DNA of 64,000 nucleotides from Actinomyces bovis (GTDB lineage Bacteria; Actinomycetota; Actinomycetes; Actinomycetales; Actinomycetaceae). The position numbers and the translations under genes are program-made. The stretch is taken from positions 62,001 to 126,000 of the forward strand of contig NZ_UAPQ01000010.1 in NCBI RefSeq assembly GCF_900444995.1, given 5' to 3'. Positions within the stretch are counted from its first letter, which is position 1; every line of letters starts with the position of its first letter. This document shows, one piece after another, positions 53,184-63,874 of the stretch. The notes under the pieces are model-generated. The model was given only the letters and a program-made list of their open reading frames with translations, did no database searches and had not been told where the DNA came from.

Positions 53184-53253
53184 GGGTAGTGGAGAAATCC
53201 GTTAGGCAATGGTGGAAAAATCCGTTAGGCAGTAGTGGATTTCTCCACTACCC
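53184..53253. repeat. Compound repeat upstream of the DUF4143 ATPase gene
   Basis: A perfect 17-bp inverted repeat (GGGTAGTGGAGAAATCC at 53184-53200, complement at 53237-53253) encloses two direct 20-base units, at 53189-53208 and 53212-53231, that differ at one base. The right end contains a small hairpin GTAGTGGA/TCCACTAC. It lies between the ATPase start and the 3-prime end of the DHA2 transporter. Confidence 0.75.
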
Positions 53254-53266
53254 TAATGGGCACGAA

Positions 53267-55709
<2,443 letters not shown>

Positions 55710-55716
<7 letters not shown>

Positions 55717-55743
55717 TCAGTGCAGCATTGCACCAAGTGCAAG
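55710..55743. promoter_or_regulatory. Double-palindrome operator, probably of the TetR repressor
   Basis: TGCACTCAGTGCA (55712-55724) and TTGCACCAAGTGCAA (55728-55742) are two near-perfect palindromes side by side, within larger arms CTTGCACT/AGTGCAAG (55710-55717, 55736-55743). They overlap the start of the TetR gene and face the intergenic region with ahpC, so ahpC control is also possible. Confidence 0.75.
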
Positions 55744-55922
55744 AGATGTTTTCCGCAACACACTGAACGGCGGAACATTTAGCTAAGCAGTGGCAAAGCG
55801 TTTAATAGGTATTGCTTATTCCAAGATATTTTAATTATTGCATCAGCTTACGTTCTGCTTTAGAGTCATCCCACCTGCCGGGCACCACCAAGACCCGGCC
55901 CGATCACGCGAAGGAGCACCCC

Positions 55923-56504
55923 ATGCCAGTACTCACCATCGGCGACCAGTTCCCCGCCTATGAGCTCCCCGCCGTCGTCGCGGGCAACCTCAAGGACGTC
56001 GAGGCCAGCAAACCAGAGGACTACTTCACCACCGTCTCCAGCCAGGTCCCCGCGGGCACCTGGCGCGTCGTGTTCTTCTGGCCCAAGGACTTCACCTTCG
56101 TGTGCCCCACGGAGATCGCTGCCTTTGGCGACCTCTACGAGGAGTTCAAGGACCGCGACTGCGAGGTCGTCGGCATCTCCACTGACAACGAGTACACGCA
56201 CTACGCCTGGCGCCGCAGCCACGACAAGCTACAGAACCTGCCCTTCCCCATGGCCGCCGACCTCAAGCGCGAGCTGGTTACCGCACTGGGTGTGCTCAAC
56301 GCCGACGGCGTCTGTGACCGCGCCACCTTCATCGTGGACCCCAACAACACCATCCAGTTCGTCTGCGTGGACGCTGGCAGCGTGGGCCGCAACACCGAGG
56401 AGGTGCTGCGCCAGCTGGACGCCCTACAGTCCGACGAACTGTGTGCCTGCAACTGGCAGGCTGGCGCCGCCACCATTGACGCTCTCAACGAGATGAAGGG
56501 CTGA
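55923..56504 (+). CDS. ahpC: Alkyl hydroperoxide reductase subunit C (peroxiredoxin)
   Basis: The 193-residue peroxiredoxin reduces organic peroxides. The peroxidatic Cys61 is in FVCPTEIAAF and the two resolving-type Cys residues are in ELCACNW, the three-Cys pattern of the mycobacterial enzyme. The partner is the AhpD encoded directly downstream, as no AhpF is present. The ATG has AAGGAG six bases upstream. The upstream region (55744-55922) is AT-rich and contains an ATAG-type stretch (55805-55808) only weakly like an OxyR site. Confidence 0.96.
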   Translation: MPVLTIGDQFPAYELPAVVAGNLKDVEASKPEDYFTTVSSQVPAGTWRVVFFWPKDFTFVCPTEIAAFGDLYEEFKDRDCEVVGISTDNEYTHYAWRRSHDKLQNLPFPMAADLKRELVTALGVLNADGVCDRATFIVDPNNTIQFVCVDAGSVGRNTEEVLRQLDALQSDELCACNWQAGAATIDALNEMKG

Positions 56505-56507
56505 GAT

Positions 56508-57041
56508 ATGACGATCGCTACTCTGCGTGAAGCACTTCCCGAGTGGGCCAAGGACCTGTCCTTAAACCTGTCCGCCCTGACCCGTTCCAGCAGCCTCACG
56601 GAACAACAACTATGGGGCACCATCCTGGCCTGCGCCGCCGCCACCCGCAATGAGTCGGTGCTGGTGCAGGTGGCCGAGGAGGCCAAGCAGCACCTGAGCG
56701 AGCAGGCCGTCTCTGCCGCACTGGGCGCAGCCACGATCATGGGGATGAACAACGTGGCTTACCGCACCCGCCACTTCCTGGGGGATGCCTACACCAATGA
56801 GCGCATGGGCCTGCGGATGAACATCATCGCGAATAATGGTGGTGTAGCTGAGAAGGCGGACTTCGAGCTGTGGGCGCTGGCCGTATCCTCCATCAATGGT
56901 TGCGAGCACTGCGTTGCAGCGCATGACGCCAACCTCCGCCAGGAGGGCTTGAGCACCGAGCAGATCTGGGAGGCCGTGCGCATCGCCGCCACCCTCCAGG
57001 GCGCCGCCCAGGCGGTGGCCGTGGTAGAAGCCCTGGGCTGA
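56508..57041 (+). CDS. ahpD: Alkyl hydroperoxidase AhpD
   Basis: The 177-residue helical disulfide reductase regenerates AhpC. The redox motif CEHCVAAHD contains the two Cys and the catalytic His, and [20 protein letters not shown] leads into it as in the mycobacterial family. It begins three bases after the ahpC stop and is clearly cotranscribed. A terminator hairpin follows at 57056. Confidence 0.95.
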   Translation: MTIATLREALPEWAKDLSLNLSALTRSSSLTEQQLWGTILACAAATRNESVLVQVAEEAKQHLSEQAVSAALGAATIMGMNNVAYRTRHFLGDAYTNERMGLRMNIIANNGGVAEKADFELWALAVSSINGCEHCVAAHDANLRQEGLSTEQIWEAVRIAATLQGAAQAVAVVEALG

Positions 57042-57055
57042 GGCCAAAATCCTGT

Positions 57056-57094
57056 CAATGGGGGCGCTTAGTGAATGCTAAGCCGCCCCCATTG
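57056..57094. terminator. Terminator after ahpD
   Basis: CAATGGGGGCG with CGCCCCCATTG, extended by CTTAG/CTAAG with one bulged base, forms a 16-bp stem around a TGAATG loop. It lies between convergent ahpD and the PH-domain gene. Confidence 0.75.
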
Positions 57095-57114
57095 GCGTTA
57101 AACCTTAACCAGCC

Positions 57115-57630
57115 TCAAGCGTTGGGATCGGCGTCGATGGCCCCTTGAACGTCATGGAACAGCAGGTTGGAAATCTCCACCTGAACCATCTGAACGTCCG
57201 GGATATCGTCCAGCAGCAGCGGGTCGTCAGCGCTGGTCTGCAAGCTAAGGGTGCCGCAGTGGAAGAAGCGGTCCGACATGCTCCGCTCCTGCTGCACATC
57301 AGAGATGCGCGAGAGCGGCAGGTCATGCCCGATCTTGTTGAACACACCCTTGCGGGTAATGACCCGCTTGGTGGTGATAGTGAAGGTCTCATTAATCCAC
57401 TTGATCCACGGCACCAGCAGCACCGGGATAGTCACCACCACTAGCAGCACCCAGATAGCCAGGACCACCCAGCGGCGCCAGTCGCCATCTGGCAGGAGAA
57501 TCGTGGCCGCCGTCGCCACGATGATCATGAGCAGCACGGAGAGGTAGCGCCACAGCAGGACCTTCCAGTGGCGGTGCATATGACGCACCACCACCTCGTC
57601 CCGGCTGAGGAGCTTCGCAGGAATAGCCAT
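57115..57630 (-). CDS. Bacterial PH-domain membrane protein
   Basis: The 171-residue protein has two membrane helices (about 27-48 and 55-78; LLWRYLSVLLMIIVATAATI and WVVLAIWVLLVVVTIPVLL) and a cytoplasmic bacterial PH (bPH2, YdbS-like) domain: NETFTITTKRVITRKGVFNK and PLSRISDVQQERS followed by GTLSLQTSADD. Such proteins are found across actinobacteria; the function is unknown, probably membrane or envelope related. It is not obviously linked to its neighbours. Confidence 0.9.
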   Translation of the reverse strand: MAIPAKLLSRDEVVVRHMHRHWKVLLWRYLSVLLMIIVATAATILLPDGDWRRWVVLAIWVLLVVVTIPVLLVPWIKWINETFTITTKRVITRKGVFNKIGHDLPLSRISDVQQERSMSDRFFHCGTLSLQTSADDPLLLDDIPDVQMVQVEISNLLFHDVQGAIDADPNA

Positions 57631-57711
57631 GCTCCCAGTCTGCCATGCAAGCCCCGGAATCTGGCCACGAGCACAGCCACCGCTGCACAGGTTCCCGACG
57701 ACGTCGCCGGT

Positions 57712-58944
57712 TCAGCCACCGTGCAGCATCTGCCCACCAATATCCAGCACCACCGGCACCACCCCCAGCAGCACGAAAGCGGGCAGGTGACACAGGCCGA
57801 GCGGCAAGACCAGACGCACAGCCAGGCGCTCAGCCGCCTCCTGGGCCGAGGCCGCCCGCCCGTCCCGCACAGTGCAAGCCGCCCGTTCCAACAGTGGCAG
57901 GGGTGAAGCTCCCTCCTCCCAGGACACTCGCAGACACTCGGCCAGCTGCCCCTCGGCTCGGGCCCACCGATTGCCTGGAGCGCCACCGTCAAGCTCGGCG
58001 GCCACCTGCCAGGCTTCATCCCAGTCAGAGCCCAGCAGCAAGGCCCGAGAAACGACCGTCAGGCAGCCCTCCTCCAACGCTGCCCCTAGCGCCGCCAAGG
58101 TTCCCGGAACCGTGGCCCCGGCCAGCAGCGCGGCCCGCGCCAAATCCAGGCCAAGCGCCTCATCCACGGGCTCCGCTTGAGCTGCTGCCAGCAGCCGCGC
58201 AGTAAGCCAGTGCCCAAGCAGAATCAGCACCACCCCTGCCACCAACACCAGTGCCCCTAAGCGCCCGGAACTGAAGAATCCCCATAGGTCTGCGCCAACT
58301 GCCTCCCCCAGCAGCGGCGCGGCCAGGGGGAGCGCTACCAGCAGCCGCGCCGAGCTACGCGGACCAGCTAAGGCGGTGTCCCGGCTGGCTTGGGCCCGCC
58401 CGGCTTCAGAGACCGCTCCGGCCACCGACTCAAGCACCCCAGCAAGGGGCGCACCGATGCTGTGGGCTAGACGGCAGGCCGCCACAGCACCCCGGGCTGC
58501 CTGCTGCTGCGCCACCTGCGTTTCCACCCGACGCCGGGGCCAGGGTGGCCGCCAGTGGGGGCGCCCGCCCTCCCAGCGGGGCCACCAACTGCGCGGTGAT
58601 GCCTGAGCGAGCGCCAGCAACGCCGCGGGCACACCGTCCTGCTGCGTTGCCGAGGCTGCTTCCAGTTCAGGTTCTAATTCCAACAGTCCCCGGCGGGCTA
58701 GCACCCGCTGCCAGGCCGACGGCGTCGGTGCCCCCGAGCGCAAAAGCGTGGAGACTTCCACCAACACCATGCCTAGATCTACGTCTTGGCGCCGGGAAGA
58801 TCGCCAAGCTTGGCGCCAGATGGCTGGCCGGGACGCCGGGCGTGGCCCCGGCAGTTCCGCCCGCTCGCGGCGCGGCGGCCGCCAAGCCACGGCCACCCCC
58901 AGCGCTACAAACAGCGCCGCTGTCAACACTTGCAAATCAGGCAT
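57712..58944 (-). CDS. Fused TadB-TadC type II/IV secretion inner-membrane protein
   Basis: The 410-residue protein appears to combine the two F-type platform proteins of Tad pilus systems. The N-terminal half has a T2SSF-like domain (VDLGMVLVEVSTLLRSGAP, then ARLLVALPLAAPLLGEAVG) followed by membrane helices, and the C-terminal half a second one (EALGLDLARAALLAGATVPG, then EWEEGASPLPL-like and RLAVRLVLPLGLCHLPAFV). In most systems TadB and TadC are separate proteins of about 250-300 residues. Here both are in one short chain. It overlaps the tadA stop by eight bases, so translation is coupled. Pilin genes are not adjacent. Confidence 0.75.
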   Translation of the reverse strand: MPDLQVLTAALFVALGVAVAWRPPRRERAELPGPRPASRPAIWRQAWRSSRRQDVDLGMVLVEVSTLLRSGAPTPSAWQRVLARRGLLELEPELEAASATQQDGVPAALLALAQASPRSWWPRWEGGRPHWRPPWPRRRVETQVAQQQAARGAVAACRLAHSIGAPLAGVLESVAGAVSEAGRAQASRDTALAGPRSSARLLVALPLAAPLLGEAVGADLWGFFSSGRLGALVLVAGVVLILLGHWLTARLLAAAQAEPVDEALGLDLARAALLAGATVPGTLAALGAALEEGCLTVVSRALLLGSDWDEAWQVAAELDGGAPGNRWARAEGQLAECLRVSWEEGASPLPLLERAACTVRDGRAASAQEAAERLAVRLVLPLGLCHLPAFVLLGVVPVVLDIGGQMLHGG

Positions 58945-60391
58945 GAGCGTGCCCTAAATCGGCTGGCCCGGATGCGCTCGGCGGCAGAGGTGGCGGAGGC
59001 GGGGAAGGTACGCTCGCGGGTGGCGCCTGTGAGAACACCTGTGAAGGCGGCGGTGGCGGAGCCAAGGGCTCCCGCGGAGGAGACGGAGACGCGGGCGCAG
59101 CCATTAGCGGCAACGGAACCGGGGGTGTTGCAGGCAGCACCAGTTGCTGCGTGAGTGCCGCCTGGACCGGCGCCTGCCCAATCCGCTCCGCCAGCCCTGC
59201 CACCGCAGTACCGGCCCCATACCCTGCCGGGCCCCGCACCAAAGCCTCCTGGCAGACCAGCTCGCCATCGCACCGGGAAAGCAGCCCCACGGACTGCACC
59301 ACCCGTAAACCGCCAGCTAGCCGCCGTAGGTGCACCACCGCGTCTAAGGCACTGGCTGCCTGCGCATTGACCATATGTTCGCTCATGCCCGCGAGCGCCC
59401 CCAGGGCGGTGAGCCGCGCTGGCACATCCGCCGGTGAATTGGCGTGCAGGGTGGCCCAACCGCCCTCATGCCCGGTGTTTAAGGCAGAGAGAACCTCCCG
59501 CACCTCGGGGCCGCGGCACTCCCCCAGCACGATCCGGTCGGGGCGCATGCGCATAGCGGTGCGCACTAGGGAGCTCATAGGCACGGCTCCCACGCCCTCG
59601 ACGTTCTCCCCTCGCTCCTGCAGGTGGATGACGTGTGGATGGTTGGGGCGCAGTTCGCTGGCTTCTTCAATGCACACGATGCGCTCGGTGGGGCTCACCA
59701 GTCCTAGCAGGGCCGCTAGGAGGGTGGTCTTGCCGGTGCCGGTGGCTCCGGTTATCAAGCAGGAGGCGTGCTGCTCCACCAGTGCTGCCAGCACCTGGTC
59801 CAGTCCGGCAGGGACAGTCCCGGCCTTGCGTAGCTCTGCCAGGGTGAAGGCGCGCCTGCGGCTAGTGCGCAGGCAGATTAGGGTGCCGTCCCCAGAAAGC
59901 GGTGGCAGGACAGCGTTCAGGCGGGTGCCGTCGGGCATGGTGGCGTCTACGACGGGGCTGGCCTCGTCCAGGCGCCGCCCCGCAGAGGCAGCCATGCGCA
60001 CGGCCAGGGCCCGCACCTGCGGTTCAGCCAGGGCTGCACCGGGCACTTCCTCCAGTCCCTGTCCCCGGTCAATCCAGGTGTGTCCACCGCCTACGAGCAC
60101 GTCGGTGACCCCCGGGGTCTCCAGGAGGGGTTGCAGCACCGGCCCGGCACCTTCGACGTCGGCACGCAGCTCGGTGGACAGGCGCACGATGCTGGTGGCG
60201 CCAGCCCCAGCAGTAGCAGCGGCCAGAAGCGCCTGGGGCAGGGAGGCGCCGCGGGCAAGTTCACTGCGAGCCTGGCGCAGGCCGCCGCCCTGCCCTGTGG
60301 CGCCCACAGCTCCGCCCTCACCCATAGCCCCGCCCGTATCCTCGACGCCGTCCACTGCCCCTTTGGCGCTTCTGCGGAACTTGGGAGTCAT
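58937..60391 (-). CDS. tadA: TadA-type secretion ATPase (CpaF family)
   Basis: The 484-residue hexameric ATPase powers assembly of Flp-type pili or a related secretion system. P-loop LITGATGTGKTTLLAALLG (about 212-230), the Asp box CIEEASELRPN, the Walker B ECRGPEVREVLSALNTGHEGG and the VNAQAASALDAVVHL His box are present. The N-terminal CpaF domain precedes them. The last 45 residues are Pro/Ala-rich and unusual. The start overlaps the stop of the CpaE-like gene by four bases (an ATGA overlap), and tadBC overlaps its end, so the three form one operon. Confidence 0.92.
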   Translation of the reverse strand: MTPKFRRSAKGAVDGVEDTGGAMGEGGAVGATGQGGGLRQARSELARGASLPQALLAAATAGAGATSIVRLSTELRADVEGAGPVLQPLLETPGVTDVLVGGGHTWIDRGQGLEEVPGAALAEPQVRALAVRMAASAGRRLDEASPVVDATMPDGTRLNAVLPPLSGDGTLICLRTSRRRAFTLAELRKAGTVPAGLDQVLAALVEQHASCLITGATGTGKTTLLAALLGLVSPTERIVCIEEASELRPNHPHVIHLQERGENVEGVGAVPMSSLVRTAMRMRPDRIVLGECRGPEVREVLSALNTGHEGGWATLHANSPADVPARLTALGALAGMSEHMVNAQAASALDAVVHLRRLAGGLRVVQSVGLLSRCDGELVCQEALVRGPAGYGAGTAVAGLAERIGQAPVQAALTQQLVLPATPPVPLPLMAAPASPSPPREPLAPPPPPSQVFSQAPPASVPSPPPPPLPPSASGPADLGHAHA

Positions 60392-61572
60392 GGCACCGCC
60401 TCCAAAGCTCTGGGCGCGGAGGGCTCCAGCAGGTCTTTCAGCACCTCAGCCAGGCGGTTAAGGTCCCGAATTACACCGCCGCGGCACAAGCTCAGGTCTT
60501 CCCCACGTTCCTGACGTTGGACCACGGAACGGTCGTAACGGATCGCCCCCAGCAGTGCCCCGCCAGTCATTTCTTCCAGCTCGGCCACCTCTAAATCCAG
60601 CCCATCGCTGCGCAGCAGCAGGCGCAGTAGCCCCGCCGTCTCCGGAGGCAGTTGGCGGGCCAGGGCCTCGGCGGCAGTGGCGTGGCGCAGGTCCAGGCTG
60701 GTCAGCAACACGGGCAGGCTGCCGGGAGGAGGTGCCTGCCCGCGCGGCAAATCCACCAAGACGACGTCGTGCAGGGCGGCCAGAGCCTGCCGGGCCGCAG
60801 CGCTGGCCAGCGGATCGGGTCCGCCGCGCGCATCACCGGTGAGAATCGTGATGCCGTGCCACTGGGGCAGGGAGCCGACCAGCAGGGGCGGCAGGAAGGT
60901 GACTTCCAGCGGGTCCAGATCCGCCCAGCGCAGGCCTGGCAGCGACTCACCGCTCAGCCGTAGGTCTAGCCCACCGGCGGGGTCCAGATCCATGATCGCG
61001 ACTAACAAGCCTTGGCGTTCCAGGGCTAAGGCGAGCAAAGCGATGGTGGTGGTGACCCCTATCCCGCCACAGCTGCCGGTAAAAGTCACCGTCTGAGCCC
61101 GGCTGGGGTAGGCCAGGGAGATGAGTTTGGCAGCGATCTCCTGGGCATCCACCTGCTCCCCTACGGCCATCAGGTGGATGTCACCGTCTTGGTATTCCCG
61201 CAGGCCGCTAGCAGCCCGCACCACCACCAGCGTCGGCTGGGGCCCGCTGAGCGCCTGTTTCTGGGCCTCGCGGACCGCCCGGATCACCTGCCTTTCTTGC
61301 CCAGCGGTTGAATCTCGCAGGTCTACTTGCCAGCATGGCCACCCCGTGCAGGCCTCTAGGACTTGTTCGACGGCCTGCCACCACCGCCCTTGGCCGCTTT
61401 GCAACACGCAGCAGACGCCCGGGGCTACGGCGTGCTCAGGCTCGGAAGCGCCCGGCCCGGGCAGACAGCGCCAGCCCGAATCCCTCTCCGGCGCAGGCCA
61501 ATCTGGCGCCTCCCGGCCTGGCCTATCCCGGCCTGGTGCAGGCCGTCCTCCTGCTCTGTGCCTACCTCTCAC
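60388..61572 (-). CDS. CpaE/Ssd-like ParA-superfamily ATPase
   Basis: The 394-residue protein resembles the Ssd/CpaE group of MinD/ParA-like ATPases that precede tadA in actinobacteria. A receiver-like N-terminal part (about 50-130) leads to the deviant Walker A TFTGSCGGIGVTTTIALLAL, and AIMDLDPAGGLDLRLSG and DVVLVDLPRG form the switch regions. The P-loop contains G-S-C-G-G-I-G rather than the usual GKGGVGKT, a deviation usual for this subfamily. The first 45 residues, basic and low-complexity, are probably an over-extension; the real start may be further in. It is divergent from the HAD gene. Confidence 0.82.
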   Translation of the reverse strand: MRGRHRAGGRPAPGRDRPGREAPDWPAPERDSGWRCLPGPGASEPEHAVAPGVCCVLQSGQGRWWQAVEQVLEACTGWPCWQVDLRDSTAGQERQVIRAVREAQKQALSGPQPTLVVVRAASGLREYQDGDIHLMAVGEQVDAQEIAAKLISLAYPSRAQTVTFTGSCGGIGVTTTIALLALALERQGLLVAIMDLDPAGGLDLRLSGESLPGLRWADLDPLEVTFLPPLLVGSLPQWHGITILTGDARGGPDPLASAAARQALAALHDVVLVDLPRGQAPPPGSLPVLLTSLDLRHATAAEALARQLPPETAGLLRLLLRSDGLDLEVAELEEMTGGALLGAIRYDRSVVQRQERGEDLSLCRGGVIRDLNRLAEVLKDLLEPSAPRALEAVP

Positions 61573-61797
61573 GGGAACCTCCTGGTGCTGTGGCAGCTAG
61601 ATCCGCAAGCCCGCGCCCTAACCGCTGTCCTGGATCAACAGGCTGCCCCGGCGTCGCGACCGCCCCGCCCGTTATCCCCTACACCAGGCCACAAAAGCTC
61701 ACCAGCCACACCTGTGGAGCCCGCGACTAGGAGCCCACAACTCGGTACCCTGGCAACAGCACCTGGCCCCCGCGAGCCCACCGGAAGGAAACGGAGC

Positions 61798-62670
61798 ATG
61801 GAGCAGCCAAGGCGTGTGGCCGCCTACTTCGATCTGGACAAGACGCTCCTGTCCACTTCCACCACCATGGCCTTGTCCACCCCCATGCGTCGGCACGGGA
61901 TTATCTCTGCGGTCACACTGATACGCGGCGTGGTCACGCAGCTGCCATACCTGCTGGCGGGGGCGGATGAGGAGCAGACCACCCGCATGATGACCCGCCT
62001 GGCCGCCATGTCCGCCGGAGTGGAGCGCGAGCGGGTCCTGGAAGTGGTGCGCGAGGCCCTGCCCACCTCCATCGAACCGGCCTTCTACGCGGAGGCCCTA
62101 GAGATCGTCACGGGGCACCACCGCGCCGGGCACGACGTCGTAGTGGTCTCTGCCTCCATCGAGGAAATGGTGGAGCCGGTGGCGCGACTAGTGGGCGCAG
62201 ACCGTTGCGTAGCCACCCGGATGGAAGCGCAAGACGGCGTCTACACGGGCCGGATTGAGCGCTCTTTGCTGCACGCAGAAAAGGTGGTGGCGCTGCGTGA
62301 AGACGCCGAGCGCCACGGCATTGACCTGTCCCGCTCATGGGCCTACTCGGACTCGATCTCTGACCTGCCCATGCTGGAGGCGGTGGGGCACCCGGTGGCC
62401 ACCAACCCAGATCGCGAATTGCGCGCGGCAGCGGCGGAGCGGGGCTGGCCAGTGCGGGATTTTGTGCGCCCCACATCCCGACGGCGGCTGCCGCGCCCGC
62501 ATCTAAGCGCGCCGTCCCTGCCCACGGTTTCCTGGCCCGCGGTTTCGCTGCCGACCTCCTCTGCTCTGCCAGTGATTCCTAAGGCCATTGGTGCCGCCGC
62601 GGTGGGGGCGGTGGTGCTGGCCGGGGCGGCAGCGGCAGGCTATTTACTCACCCGGCCCCCGCGAGCCTGA
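61798..62670 (+). CDS. HAD-IB family phosphatase (SerB-like)
   Basis: The 290-residue protein has the nucleophile motif YFDLDKTLLS with Asp12 and Asp14, the Ser/Thr motif in VVVSASIEEMV and the Lys plus AYSDSISDLPML, all present. It belongs to the HAD subfamily IB group next to tad/ssd genes in many actinobacteria. A Pro-rich stretch and a C-terminal membrane helix (AIGAAAVGAVVLAGAAAAGYLL) anchor it to the membrane. The ATG at 61798 has GGAG just upstream; the reading frame is open for 145 codons further back but is unsupported. The substrate is not known; phosphoserine is only one possibility. Confidence 0.9.
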   Translation: MEQPRRVAAYFDLDKTLLSTSTTMALSTPMRRHGIISAVTLIRGVVTQLPYLLAGADEEQTTRMMTRLAAMSAGVERERVLEVVREALPTSIEPAFYAEALEIVTGHHRAGHDVVVVSASIEEMVEPVARLVGADRCVATRMEAQDGVYTGRIERSLLHAEKVVALREDAERHGIDLSRSWAYSDSISDLPMLEAVGHPVATNPDRELRAAAAERGWPVRDFVRPTSRRRLPRPHLSAPSLPTVSWPAVSLPTSSALPVIPKAIGAAAVGAVVLAGAAAAGYLLTRPPRA

Positions 62671-62691
62671 CCTGGCTAGCGAGCCCGCCCG

Positions 62692-62731
62692 CAGGCACCG
62701 CCAGCTTGCTCTAACCCCAGGCACCGCCAGC
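62692..62731. repeat. 14-bp direct repeat between convergent HAD and Fic-like genes
   Basis: CAGGCACCGCCAGC occurs at 62692-62705 and 62718-62731 (26 bases apart) in the short gap between the two convergent genes. It may be chance in GC-rich DNA. Confidence 0.5.
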
Positions 62732-62763
62732 AAAGCCCTGGCCCACTCAGCCCACGGCCCTCT

Positions 62764-63801
62764 CTACCGGCTGCTGCCCGCCTGCACCTGGCGCAACAAA
62801 CCATGCGCCTCCTCAATCCCCGCCAGTAAGGCCTCGGCCTGCCATAGCACCCAGGTGACGACGCCGTCGGCGCTGCCAGTCGCATAGGCCGCAGCCGCCT
62901 CCCGGTAGGCCTGCGGGAAGCGCGCCGGATACACTTCTGCCACCGCCGTGCCGGTGGGCTCCAGCCCAGCTAGCACCACTAGGTGACGCACCAACAAACG
63001 CCCCAAGGCGGCATTCCCCGCCACGAAGGGTCGCGCGCTTACTAACTCCCCATGTACCAGGGCCGCGCGCACCAAGGCAGGCGCCTCCGGCAGGTCCAGC
63101 AGTGCCAACAGCCCATCCAGACGTGCACGCAACGCCGCTCCGTCAGGGGCAGTACCAGGCCCGCCCTCCGCAGGCGCCTCACCCTCAGCGCGTGGGGCCG
63201 CCACCTGCGCCTGCGTCAGCTGCCCCCCGGCCAGCAGTGGGGCGACGACGTCGCGATGTAACCCGGCCAATAGCTCGCGCGCAGTCACCGGATGGCCACC
63301 GCCCGCACCGCCCAGATCCGGCATAAGCGTGGTCAGGCGCGCGCCTGCCCGCCACAAAGCCACCACCGCGTCCAAGCCAGCGTCCCCACTGGTGGCGCGA
63401 CTCAGCTCGGCACGAGCCACGCGCTCGCGCAACACTCCGGCGGATACCACCGCCCCCTCCACCGCTCCGGAGGCGACGGCGCAACGCAGCGTGGCTTCCG
63501 CACGGGCCTCACGCCAGCGGCGCCGCAAAACTTGACTCCAGCGCAGCTCGGCGGTGGCTTGGCGCAGGGCCGCATTAGCGGCGCGCACACGCGGCTCGGC
63601 GTCAATAACCCGCAAGGCCTCTAGCAGCGGCGCGTTCGCGGCCTCAGCCCTGCCGCTGTTATAGCCCGGGCTAAGACGGCCCCCTGTGGTGCCTTCCTCT
63701 GAGGCGCCTTCCGGTGCCTTGGCTTGGCCAGCTGCAGGCTTCGCCTTAGGTGCCCCGGGGCGCTGCGGGGTTGGGCCCAAACCGACGGATATGGAGATCA
63801 C
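62764..63801 (-). CDS. Fic-like protein with degenerate active site
   Basis: The 345-residue, mostly helical protein belongs to an actinobacterial family often found next to the HAD/ssd/tad set. The C-terminal part has a Fic-like core: HGELVSARPFVAGNAALGRLL aligns with HxFx(D/E)GNGRxxR of Fic AMP-transferases, but the His of the motif is Arg and the second Asp/Glu position is Ala, so AMPylation activity is doubtful. The N-terminal half (about 60-200) is helical and charged. It starts at 63801 and is convergent with the HAD gene. Function is unknown. Confidence 0.7.
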   Translation of the reverse strand: MISISVGLGPTPQRPGAPKAKPAAGQAKAPEGASEEGTTGGRLSPGYNSGRAEAANAPLLEALRVIDAEPRVRAANAALRQATAELRWSQVLRRRWREARAEATLRCAVASGAVEGAVVSAGVLRERVARAELSRATSGDAGLDAVVALWRAGARLTTLMPDLGGAGGGHPVTARELLAGLHRDVVAPLLAGGQLTQAQVAAPRAEGEAPAEGGPGTAPDGAALRARLDGLLALLDLPEAPALVRAALVHGELVSARPFVAGNAALGRLLVRHLVVLAGLEPTGTAVAEVYPARFPQAYREAAAAYATGSADGVVTWVLWQAEALLAGIEEAHGLLRQVQAGSSR

Positions 63802-63874
63802 GCAGGCACTTTAAAGGGTGCTCTGAGCTGTGCCCCCGCAATATCCGCCTGCCAGTGGCGCTACAGTCGCCCCC

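Noticed and set aside
55801-55845. OxyR site upstream of ahpC
   Set aside because: Only one ATAG tetrad fits; the other three positions do not match, so it is not listed as a site.
60388-61572. Plus-strand frame starting at 61363 as the true HAD start
   Set aside because: The first 145 codons overlap the CpaE-like gene and are Arg/Pro-rich; the conserved protein begins at ATG 61798 with a ribosome site.
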